5,015 nucleotides of DNA from an uncultured Clostridium sp. (GTDB taxonomy: Bacteria > Cyanobacteriota > Vampirovibrionia > Gastranaerophilales > Gastranaerophilaceae): NCBI GenBank assembly GCA_958449715.1, contig CAUDIU010000111.1, forward strand, positions 1 to 5,015. The letters are read 5' to 3'. The translations under genes and the position numbers were made by a program. The notes under the pieces were generated by a model. That model was given only the letters and a program-made list of their open reading frames with translations. It did not search any database and was not told where the DNA came from. This document shows positions 1-4,491 of this stretch, in pieces (the first letter of the stretch is position 1; every line of letters begins with the position of its first letter).

Positions 1-1
1 A

Positions 2-469
2 TTTAAGACAGGATTTAGTTTTGACACCCCTGATGTAATTGATTTAGAGTTAATGAAAAAACATCTAATGAAACTTAAATCAGGAGTACAAATTACATCT
101 CCAAAATATGATTTTGTAACTTGCGTATCAGATCCTAACGGAGATATTAAAAAACCAGCTAAAGTTGTGTTAACCGAAGGTCTATACGTATTAAATGAAG
201 GTGTAAGAGATATTATGGATGTAAAAGTCTATGTATTTACACCATTAGAAGTTATAAAAGAAAGATGGTATAAAAGAGCTGCTCTAAGAGGTAAAACAGG
301 AGCTGCTGCAGATCTTCAATTCCAAGATGTAAATAGAACTGCTCAAAAATATATAAGACCAGCTTATCAAATCTCTGATGCTGTAATAAATGGTATGGTA
401 TCTCAAGAATACATTCAAGAAATTACTGATAAGATATTTAATACACTTAAAAATATTGTTGAATATTAA
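2..469 (+). CDS. Uridine kinase / phosphoribulokinase-family P-loop kinase, C-terminal part (5' end outside window)
   Basis: The frame is open to the window edge, so the methionine codon at 53 is internal and not the start. 155 residues are visible. Upstream of that Met the frame reads FSFDTPDVIDLELM, which matches the (N)FDHPDAxDxxLL segment that lies about 60 residues into uridine kinases (Udk). It is followed by a short-loop region ending in SPKYDF (Udk: P-V-Y-D/S-F/Y), then VVLTEGLYVLNEGVRD (visible residues 55-70; family VI-EGILLL-D-RLRD) and, near the C-terminus, IRPAYQISDAVING (Udk: FIEPSKKYADIIIP). The N-terminal Walker A loop is missing from the window, consistent with a normal length near 210 residues. 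Known family members phosphorylate uridine/cytidine with GTP/ATP in the cytosol for pyrimidine salvage. The region RWYKRAALRGKTG replaces the usual RRIKRDxxERGR and is divergent, so substrate assignment is tentative; a phosphoribulokinase-like or other NK-family kinase is the alternative. It ends directly at a strong terminator. Confidence 0.75.
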   Translation, partial: FKTGFSFDTPDVIDLELMKKHLMKLKSGVQITSPKYDFVTCVSDPNGDIKKPAKVVLTEGLYVLNEGVRDIMDVKVYVFTPLEVIKERWYKRAALRGKTGAAADLQFQDVNRTAQKYIRPAYQISDAVINGMVSQEYIQEITDKIFNTLKNIVEY

Positions 470-495
470 AAAAGCCCTTAAAAAAGGGCTTTTTT
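468..495. terminator. Bidirectional Rho-independent terminator between convergent genes
   Basis: A perfect 12-bp stem pairs 468-479 with 484-495 around a 4-base A loop (480-483). The GC core is GCCC/GGGC. The stem begins with an A-run and ends with a T-run, so both the plus-strand kinase transcript and the minus-strand transcript of the gene at 505-867 meet a hairpin followed by U residues. The left arm overlaps the last two bases of the kinase stop codon (467-469). Confidence 0.9.
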
Positions 496-504
496 AGTGA
501 TTAT

Positions 505-867
505 TTAATGACCACAAGATGTACATCTTGGCTGAACAGGTGCAATATAAATTTCATCACAAGTGTTGCAAGTTGGTTCTGCAAATGCTTTTTTACAAGT
601 TGGACATTTATTCATTTGAACAGGTGCACACTCATCACATTTTTTAACTTTTTTCATTTTACACTTATTACAGTTTTTAAACCCCTTAAATGGATTCAAG
701 CTAAATGAATAGTTGTTTTCGGCTTCATTTACATAAGTCACTGGATTTAAATATCCAATATAAGGCATTGGATTTAAATTCTGCATACAACTACAAGCTG
801 CAAACACTCCTTGAGAAGATAATGTCAAAGCGCCAATAAGCACCAAAGAAATACATAAATTTTTCAT
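505..867 (-). CDS. Small exported cysteine-rich protein with five CxxC pairs, function unknown
   Basis: I do not recognise this 120-residue protein. It starts with a Sec signal peptide (K2, hydrophobic core about residues 4-17, V21-F22-A23 fitting signal peptidase I). FAAC at 22-25 is a poor lipobox, so lipidation is possible but not favoured. The first mature part contains CSC (C25, C27) and three LNP triplets (31-33, 40-42, 57-59) in an aromatic, Pro/Asn-rich stretch. The second half is basic and holds five CxxC pairs at C66/C69, C77/C80, C88/C91, C100/C103 and C115/C118, starting 11, 11, 12 and 15 residues apart, like tandem zinc knuckles or a disulfide/metal-binding ladder. A GGGAG ribosome binding site six bases before the ATG supports the start. 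No confident promoter is visible in the 127 bases between its start and the terminator at 995-1030, although that terminator implies separate transcription from the SLH gene upstream. Exported localisation with metal or redox function is inference. Confidence 0.82.
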   Translation of the reverse strand: MKNLCISLVLIGALTLSSQGVFAACSCMQNLNPMPYIGYLNPVTYVNEAENNYSFSLNPFKGFKNCNKCKMKKVKKCDECAPVQMNKCPTCKKAFAEPTCNTCDEIYIAPVQPRCTSCGH

Positions 868-872
868 AAAAT

Positions 873-880
873 ACTCCCAT
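873..880 (-). promoter_or_regulatory. Ribosome binding site of the CxxC protein gene
   Basis: On the minus strand the sequence is ATGGGAGT followed by ATTTT and the ATG at 867-865. The GGGAG core ends six bases before the start codon, a usual spacing, and fixes the start at the signal-peptide methionine. Confidence 0.75.
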
Positions 881-994
881 ATAATTCTAATATCCGTAAA
901 AATTAATTTACATATTTATTTTAAACTTTATGAAAAAATTTCCTATACCCAACTTGATAACTAATCTAAGTAAATAGGACTAATAAAAATTATT

Positions 995-1030
995 AAAAAA
1001 AAATAAGAATTGAGAATAAACTCAACCCTT
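995..1030 (-). terminator. Rho-independent terminator of the SLH protein gene
   Basis: Read on the minus strand, arm 1030-1021 (AAGGGTTGAG) pairs with 1014-1005 (CTCAATTCTT) through ten pairs, two of them G-U, around a six-base loop. It is followed by A and then nine T residues (plus-strand A-run 995-1003). It lies 28 bases beyond the stop of the SLH gene and separates it from the cysteine-rich gene downstream. Confidence 0.88.
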
Positions 1031-1058
1031 ATTTTCTTTTAAAGTTTACTAATACTAA

Positions 1059-2318
1059 TTATTTTGAAATAACAGCATCATCAAGTAAAATTACATAAAT
1101 ATTTTCACCTGCTTTTGCATGATATTGAAGACCAGGAGTAACTAATCCTGTAATTAAACCAACTGCAGCACCAACTGGAGTACCAATTGCAACACCGGTT
1201 CCGATATTAGCTGGGTTTGGAATAAATGCGAAACCAACACCTGCACCAGTACCAACTGCTGCACCTGCTGCTGTACATAATAATAATTTACCTGTTGTCA
1301 TCCAAGGACCTTCTTTTAAAGAATAATCTTTAGAGAATGGTTTAGCATTAAATGCTAACTCTTTACCGCTAGGTAAAATAATTTTTGTTAATTGAGGATA
1401 AACTCTTGCATTCTTATTGAATTTCTTTGGAGGTTGAATTTCATTAATTTGAGCAACAAATTTAGTACCAGCAGGAATTATAAGAGTACCTTCTTCTGTA
1501 CAAATATCTTTGTCAGCAACAAATGTAACAATATCACCAGCTTTGTGTTCTTCAGATTTAAATTTATCTTCAAATGCAACAACTAATACGTTACCTTGAT
1601 TAATAGTGCTTTGAATATTATTGATAGCTACCTCATTATTAGGAGCTTTTCTTGTAACATCAAGGTGTTCAATTCTTGTTGTTCCAATATATTCTTGTTT
1701 TACTAAATCCAATTTTTCTTTCAATCTAGCTAACAATACAGCAGCTTCTGCTCTTGATAAATTATCATTTGGTCTTAATTCTCTTGAATCAGGATAATTT
1801 ACATAGATACCGTAATTAATTGTTTTAGCATAAACTTTTTTAGCCCAAGCAGGGATTGCTGCTGCATCTTTGAATTGATTTAGAACTGATGTATCAGCAT
1901 CCATATCTTTTGTAATGTGGCTAATTACAGATTGAGCTTCAGATCTTAAAACTGTGTTATTTGGTTTGAAAGTACCATCAGGATATCCATATACAAGACC
2001 TAATTGTTGTGAACGTAATATGTTGTCATAATTTGGATTTGAAGATTGAACATCTTTAAATTTGTTAGAAATTGTTACATTCAAATTTTCATCTGACAAA
2101 ACTTTTAATAAAGCATTCACAAATTCAACACGTGTCATATTACCTTCAGGATTAAAACGATTTCCTGACAAAGTCATAATATTGTTATCTACAACAATAT
2201 TAATCTCTTTGCTAGCCCAATAATTTTGGCTAACATCTGCTATTGATGCAGCTAATGCAGGTATAGCATTAAATGCTAATAAACATAACGCCATTACCCC
2301 AGAAACAAATTTTTTCAT
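1059..2318 (-). CDS. SLH-domain envelope protein with beta-rich, glycine-zipper C-terminal domain
   Basis: 419 residues. A Sec signal peptide (residues 1-23, A21-L22-A23 cleavage) is followed by three SLH repeats: about 26-74 (with TRVEF, 62-66), 87-134 (LGLVYGYPDGTFKPN, then LRSEA at 124-128) and 149-198 (YVNYPDSRELRPNDNLSRAEA). SLH triplets anchor proteins to cell-wall polymers, in SLH-bearing diderms to peptidoglycan or its attached polymer. A linker (about 200-255) leads to a beta-rich segment (259-327) containing GTLIIPAGTKF and a LPSGKELAF turn. Two Gly-rich hydrophobic stretches follow (345-366, 372-393) with glycine-zipper spacing and a PNPAN turn, then a last strand (AGENIYVILLDD). 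There is no long porin barrel as in the cyanobacterial SLH porins or OmpM, so this is probably not a porin. The overall order recalls VirB10/TrbI C-terminal domains (inference). AGGAAG seven bases before the ATG supports the start. It has its own strong promoter and terminator, suggesting an abundant monocistronic product. Confidence 0.88.
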   Translation of the reverse strand: MKKFVSGVMALCLLAFNAIPALAASIADVSQNYWASKEINIVVDNNIMTLSGNRFNPEGNMTRVEFVNALLKVLSDENLNVTISNKFKDVQSSNPNYDNILRSQQLGLVYGYPDGTFKPNNTVLRSEAQSVISHITKDMDADTSVLNQFKDAAAIPAWAKKVYAKTINYGIYVNYPDSRELRPNDNLSRAEAAVLLARLKEKLDLVKQEYIGTTRIEHLDVTRKAPNNEVAINNIQSTINQGNVLVVAFEDKFKSEEHKAGDIVTFVADKDICTEEGTLIIPAGTKFVAQINEIQPPKKFNKNARVYPQLTKIILPSGKELAFNAKPFSKDYSLKEGPWMTTGKLLLCTAAGAAVGTGAGVGFAFIPNPANIGTGVAIGTPVGAAVGLITGLVTPGLQYHAKAGENIYVILLDDAVISK

Positions 2319-2323
2319 TTTCT

Positions 2324-2330
2324 TACTTCC
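2324..2330 (-). promoter_or_regulatory. Ribosome binding site of the SLH protein gene
   Basis: The minus strand reads GAGGAAGTAAGAAA immediately before the ATG at 2318-2316. The AGGA core sits at a normal distance and selects the methionine that begins the signal peptide. Confidence 0.75.
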
Positions 2331-2334
2331 TCAT

Positions 2335-2348
2335 GTTTACTAGTAAAC
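2335..2348. repeat. Perfect 14-bp palindrome GTTTACTAGTAAAC in the SLH gene leader
   Basis: The sequence is its own reverse complement. It sits between the predicted start of transcription and the ribosome binding site of the SLH gene. A further GTAAAC at 2387-2392, within CATGTTTAC/GTAAACATG inverted arms at 2332-2340 and 2387-2395, overlaps the SLH -35 element. It may be an operator, or a weak 5-bp RNA hairpin with loop CTAG near the ribosome binding site. Confidence 0.5.
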
Positions 2349-2362
2349 CTTTTTTGTGTAAA

Positions 2363-2391
2363 ATTATAACGTACATTTTTATATTTGTAAA
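2363..2391 (-). promoter_or_regulatory. Sigma-70-type promoter of the SLH protein gene
   Basis: On the minus strand TTTACA (plus 2391-2386) is followed after exactly 17 bases by a perfect TATAAT (plus 2368-2363). The predicted transcript would start near 2356 and have a leader of about 38 bases. The -35 hexamer lies between the -35 and -10 of the divergent pyk promoter, so the two promoters overlap. Confidence 0.75.
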
Positions 2392-2406
2392 CATGATTGT
2401 TATAAT
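2378..2406 (+). promoter_or_regulatory. Extended -10 promoter of pyk
   Basis: TGT followed directly by TATAAT (2398-2406) is a perfect extended -10 element. A weaker -35, TTTATA at 2378-2383, lies 17 bases upstream. The transcript would start near 2413, giving a leader of about 27 bases before the pyk ATG. The element overlaps the minus-strand SLH promoter. Confidence 0.7.
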
Positions 2407-2428
2407 TATATAAATTTACCCAATATAG

Positions 2429-2434
2429 AAAGGA
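2429..2434 (+). promoter_or_regulatory. Ribosome binding site of pyk
   Basis: AAAGGA (2429-2434) lies five bases before the ATG at 2440. A second in-frame Met (residue 6, MTKIVATLGP) marks where many pyruvate kinases begin their conserved core, but it has no comparable site at a suitable distance, so 2440 is preferred. Confidence 0.65.
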
Positions 2435-2439
2435 AAAAT

Positions 2440-3900
2440 ATGGACAATTACACTATGACGAAAATTGTTGCAACACTAGGTCCTGCAACATCTACAAAAG
2501 AAAAAATCAGAGAGCTTTTTAAAAATGGCGTAACCATGTTCAGATTAAATTCTTCACATGGCGATGTTGAAATGCACAAAACAAATTTATCTTACATTAG
2601 AGAAATTGAAAAAGAAGAAAACACTTTAATTCCTGTTCTTTTAGACTTACAAGGTCCAAAAATTAGAATCGGAAATTTACCTGAATCTATTGAAATCAAA
2701 AAAGGACAAATTCTAAAATTCCGTCACCAACCAGAAATTACAGGAGATATCCTTCCTGTAGACTACAAAGGAATGGCTGATGACGTTACTCCTGGCGAAA
2801 TGATTATGATTGATGACGGTAAAATTCAACTTGAAGTAAAAAAAGTTGAAGACAAAGTAATCTTTGCTGAAGTTTTAACTGATGGACTTTTAAAACAAAG
2901 AAAAGGTATTAATATCCCTGGATCTCAAGGAAGTCTTGATGTTTTAACAGAAAGAGATATTAAATTTGTAGAATTTGCTGCTCACAATGATATCGATTAC
3001 CTTGGTTTATCATTTGTAAGAGAAGCATCTGATGTTGTTAAATTACGAGAATTATTACACAGCCATGGCAATACAACTGCTAGAATTATTTCTAAAATTG
3101 AAAAACCTCAAGCTGTTAATAATATTGATGCAATTATTGAAGTATCAGACGGTATCATGGTTGCAAGAGGCGACTTAGGTATTGAAATTTCTAACGAAAA
3201 AGTACCTATCGTTCAAAAAACTATTATCAGAAAAGCAAATACAAAAAGAAAAGTTGTAATCGTTGCAACTCAAATGTTAGACAGCATGATTGAAAATCCA
3301 ATTCCTACACGTGCAGAAACTTCTGACGTTGCAAACGCTATTTTAGATGGTACTGATGCTATTATGTTATCAGGTGAAACTGCTGCTGGTGCTTACCCGG
3401 TAGAAGCTGTAGCTATGATGAAAAAGATTGCTGATAACGTTGAAGAATCTCCTTTCATGAGAAAAAATAAATTCCCTCGCAAAATGATTGAAGAAGAAAA
3501 AGATTCTCAAGCTATGGCTATCGGTATGTCTATCGCTGATATGGCAAGAAAAATGAATGTAAAAGCAGTTATTGCTCTTACAGGAAGCGGATTTACAGCT
3601 TCTATGCTTGCTGAAGGAAAACTTAATATCCCTATTTTTGCATGCTGCCCTTGCAAACATATTTGTAGAGATATTAAATTATACCGTGGAGTATTCCCAT
3701 ATGTTGTTGATTTCGATGCTTCTATTGACAAAGAATCTTTAAAACAAATGGATGAATTCTTAATGAAATCAATGAAATTAGAAGATGGCGACTTAGTATT
3801 AGTTACAGGTTCCGTTCCTGAACTTCTAGTAGGTGGTACTAACTTCATTAAAATCCATGAAATTGGAAAATTAAAAAGACAAGAAAATGCTCAAAAATAA
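2440..3900 (+). CDS. pyk: Pyruvate kinase
   Basis: 486 residues, full length for a bacterial enzyme without the extra PEP-utiliser-like C-terminal domain of Bacillus. It catalyses the last step of glycolysis in the cytosol: phosphoenolpyruvate plus ADP to pyruvate plus ATP. Visible landmarks are TKIVATLGPA (7-16), FRLNSSHG (34-41; phosphate and cation site, with S38 where F is usual), DLQGPKIRIG (69-78), the B-domain about 79-165 with KGINIPG, the active-site block SKIEKP (K219 catalytic; E221 and, in ARGDLG, D245 as Mg2+ ligands), VATQML (276-281), TRAETSDVANA (290-300) and MLSGETAAGAYP (309-320). The C-domain, about 355-477, normally carries the effector site and includes LYRGVFP (414-420). 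Lys74 stands at the position that is Glu117 in rabbit muscle enzyme, the signature of K+-independent pyruvate kinases such as E. coli PykA. The cysteine cluster C402, C403, C405, C409 is unusual. It is monocistronic, between its own promoter and terminator. Confidence 0.97.
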   Translation: MDNYTMTKIVATLGPATSTKEKIRELFKNGVTMFRLNSSHGDVEMHKTNLSYIREIEKEENTLIPVLLDLQGPKIRIGNLPESIEIKKGQILKFRHQPEITGDILPVDYKGMADDVTPGEMIMIDDGKIQLEVKKVEDKVIFAEVLTDGLLKQRKGINIPGSQGSLDVLTERDIKFVEFAAHNDIDYLGLSFVREASDVVKLRELLHSHGNTTARIISKIEKPQAVNNIDAIIEVSDGIMVARGDLGIEISNEKVPIVQKTIIRKANTKRKVVIVATQMLDSMIENPIPTRAETSDVANAILDGTDAIMLSGETAAGAYPVEAVAMMKKIADNVEESPFMRKNKFPRKMIEEEKDSQAMAIGMSIADMARKMNVKAVIALTGSGFTASMLAEGKLNIPIFACCPCKHICRDIKLYRGVFPYVVDFDASIDKESLKQMDEFLMKSMKLEDGDLVLVTGSVPELLVGGTNFIKIHEIGKLKRQENAQK

Positions 3901-3927
3901 AAAATATAATATTTAAGCATTTAACAT

Positions 3928-3965
3928 AAATAACAGTCATGATAATTTATGACTGTTATTTTTTT
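3928..3965 (+). terminator. Rho-independent terminator of pyk
   Basis: A perfect 13-bp stem pairs 3928-3940 with 3949-3961 around an eight-base loop, with the core ACAGTCAT/ATGACTGT. The 3' arm runs into a T-tract (3959-3965). It lies 27 bases after the pyk stop. Confidence 0.9.
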
Positions 3966-3966
3966 C

Positions 3967-3997
3967 AAAAAAAAAGCCTCCTTAAAATAGAAGGAGG
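3967..3997 (-). terminator. Minus-strand Rho-independent terminator with no gene directly upstream
   Basis: CCTCCTT (3977-3983) pairs perfectly with AAGGAGG (3991-3997) around a seven-base loop. Read on the minus strand, the hairpin is followed by C and nine T residues (plus-strand A-run 3967-3975), the classic form. On the plus strand the downstream bases (TAAAATTTTCTTTT) make a much poorer U-tract. The nearest minus-strand gene is the transporter that stops at 4488, about 490 bases away, so it either ends a long antisense 3' extension of that transcript or a small minus-strand RNA. Confidence 0.72.
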
Positions 3998-4145
3998 TAA
4001 AATTTTCTTTTAGGAAGGTAGGAATAGGAATTTATAGTCTCTCTTTATTTAAACGATCTCTCTTAATATCATCGTGTTATATATATAAAGTATATAATTA
4101 ATATCTAATTTCAGAGATTACTCAATTTGTTACAAAAATTAATAC

Positions 4146-4174
4146 TTGATTTTATCCTATATATATTTTATACT
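4146..4174 (+). promoter_or_regulatory. Promoter of the 92-residue protein gene
   Basis: TTGATT (4146-4151) and TATACT (4169-4174) are separated by exactly 17 bases and resemble the sigma-70 consensus at four and five of six positions. Transcription would begin near 4181, giving a leader of about 32 bases. A weaker upstream alternative is TTGTTA (4127-4132) with extended -10 TGATTTTAT (4147-4155). Confidence 0.6.
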
Positions 4175-4200
4175 TATATTTGTAGGAGACATATAGGATA
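4153..4200. repeat. 10-bp perfect inverted repeat flanking the -10 region (possible operator)
   Basis: TATCCTATAT (4153-4162) and ATATAGGATA (4191-4200) are exact reverse complements separated by 28 bases. One arm lies in the promoter spacer and the other just after the predicted start of transcription, where a bound repressor dimer or looped protein could block initiation. The right arm is also part of the TAGGA repeat series. Confidence 0.5.
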
Positions 4201-4212
4201 TAGGAGTTAGGA
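4183..4212 (+). repeat. TAGGA repeats containing the ribosome binding site of the 92-residue gene
   Basis: TAGGA occurs at 4183, 4194, 4201 and 4208; the last three are in tandem with a 7-base period. The copy at 4201-4206 (TAGGAG) lies six bases before the ATG at 4213 and is the probable Shine-Dalgarno sequence. The copy at 4208-4212 touches the start codon and is too close to serve. Three further TAGGAA copies occur at 4011, 4019 and 4025. Confidence 0.55.
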
Positions 4213-4491
4213 ATGTTAGTTTCTTCCATCGCTAGATTCAATGCAATTAATACAATGAATAATGCATCTTTTGCCTCAATGCAGGCTTCAAATTCTATGA
4301 TTAATGGTCTTAATAATACACATACATTTGGCGGTGAGCATGATTTAAGCATGCTAAATAAAATGGATAAGAAAAACAGTCTTGACTTATTAACAAATAA
4401 ATTATTATACAATGTTGCATATCTTCAAGAAAAAATGGCAGCTAAACATCAAAGTAACCAAATAAAAAAATCTTTAAATGTTTTAGCTTAA
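4213..4491 (+). CDS. Hypothetical 92-residue protein
   Basis: I do not recognise this protein. It has no signal peptide, no transmembrane segment and no cysteine. Residues 1-35 are rich in Asn, Ser, Ala and Met (four Met at 1, 15, 23, 29) with a heptad-like spacing of hydrophobic residues (I6, F9, I12, F20, M23, M29, I30, L33) that suggests an amphipathic helix. A Gly/His break (HTFGGEH, 37-43) is followed by a second helical part (about 45-91) with LDLLTNKLLYNVAYLQEKMA and a basic tail, which could form a coiled coil or helical hairpin. Coding status is supported by a promoter with correct spacing, a GGAG ribosome binding site six bases upstream, and a frame that ends exactly against the convergent transporter. 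Its stop shares TTAA with the transporter's stop and no good terminator follows. A small cytosolic helical adaptor, regulator or secreted substrate are all conceivable; nothing in the sequence decides. Confidence 0.72.
   Translation: MLVSSIARFNAINTMNNASFASMQASNSMINGLNNTHTFGGEHDLSMLNKMDKKNSLDLLTNKLLYNVAYLQEKMAAKHQSNQIKKSLNVLA

Larger units (their letters stand above)
3998..4212. other. AT-rich non-coding stretch upstream of the 92-residue gene
   Basis: No open reading frame with a ribosome binding site was found here on either strand. It contains three TAGGAA motifs (4011-4016, 4019-4030), a direct repeat TCTCTCTT at 4038-4045 and 4057-4064, an alternating TATA tract around 4078-4100, a short TTTGT-T-ACAAA palindrome at 4126-4136, and then the promoter and dyad listed separately. 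I recognise no riboswitch or known small RNA; an unlisted one on either strand is possible given the terminator at 3967-3997. Confidence 0.5.

Noticed and set aside
53..469. A complete 138-residue gene starting at the ATG at 53
   Set aside because: The upstream codons in the same frame encode conserved uridine-kinase sequence up to the window edge, so this is only the C-terminal part of a longer gene.
508..708. Open frame of 66 codons on the plus strand
   Set aside because: It lies antisense inside the CxxC gene, lacks a ribosome binding site and consists of Cys/Phe/Thr-rich sequence expected from reverse reading of CxxC and Lys codons.
505..867. Lipoprotein assignment for the CxxC protein
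   Set aside because: FAAC has Phe at -3 instead of Leu/Val/Ile, while V-F-A fits signal peptidase I well; lipidation is left as a minor alternative.
881..994. Promoter for the CxxC gene
   Set aside because: Several AT-rich hexamers resemble -10 boxes, but none has a -35 at acceptable spacing that stands out from the background.
1392..1586. Open frame of 64 codons on the plus strand
   Set aside because: It is antisense inside the SLH gene, without a ribosome binding site or recognisable protein features.
1059..2318. Outer-membrane porin (SomA/OmpM type) assignment for the SLH protein
   Set aside because: Those proteins carry one N-terminal SLH repeat and a long amphipathic beta-barrel; this one has three SLH repeats and only about 160 residues of other sequence that includes hydrophobic glycine-rich helices.
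3370..3848. Two overlapping open frames on the minus strand (3370-3660 and 3507-3848)
   Set aside because: Both lie antisense within the highly conserved pyruvate kinase and have no translation signals.
3998..4212. Riboswitch or known structured RNA in the long non-coding stretch
   Set aside because: No conserved aptamer core or terminator/antiterminator pair is visible on the plus strand; only short AT-rich repeats.
4152..4412. Open frame of 86 codons on the minus strand
   Set aside because: It is antisense to the 92-residue gene and its promoter, ends in low-complexity Tyr/Lys sequence from the TATA tract and has no convincing ribosome binding site; the plus-strand frame has promoter and Shine-Dalgarno support.
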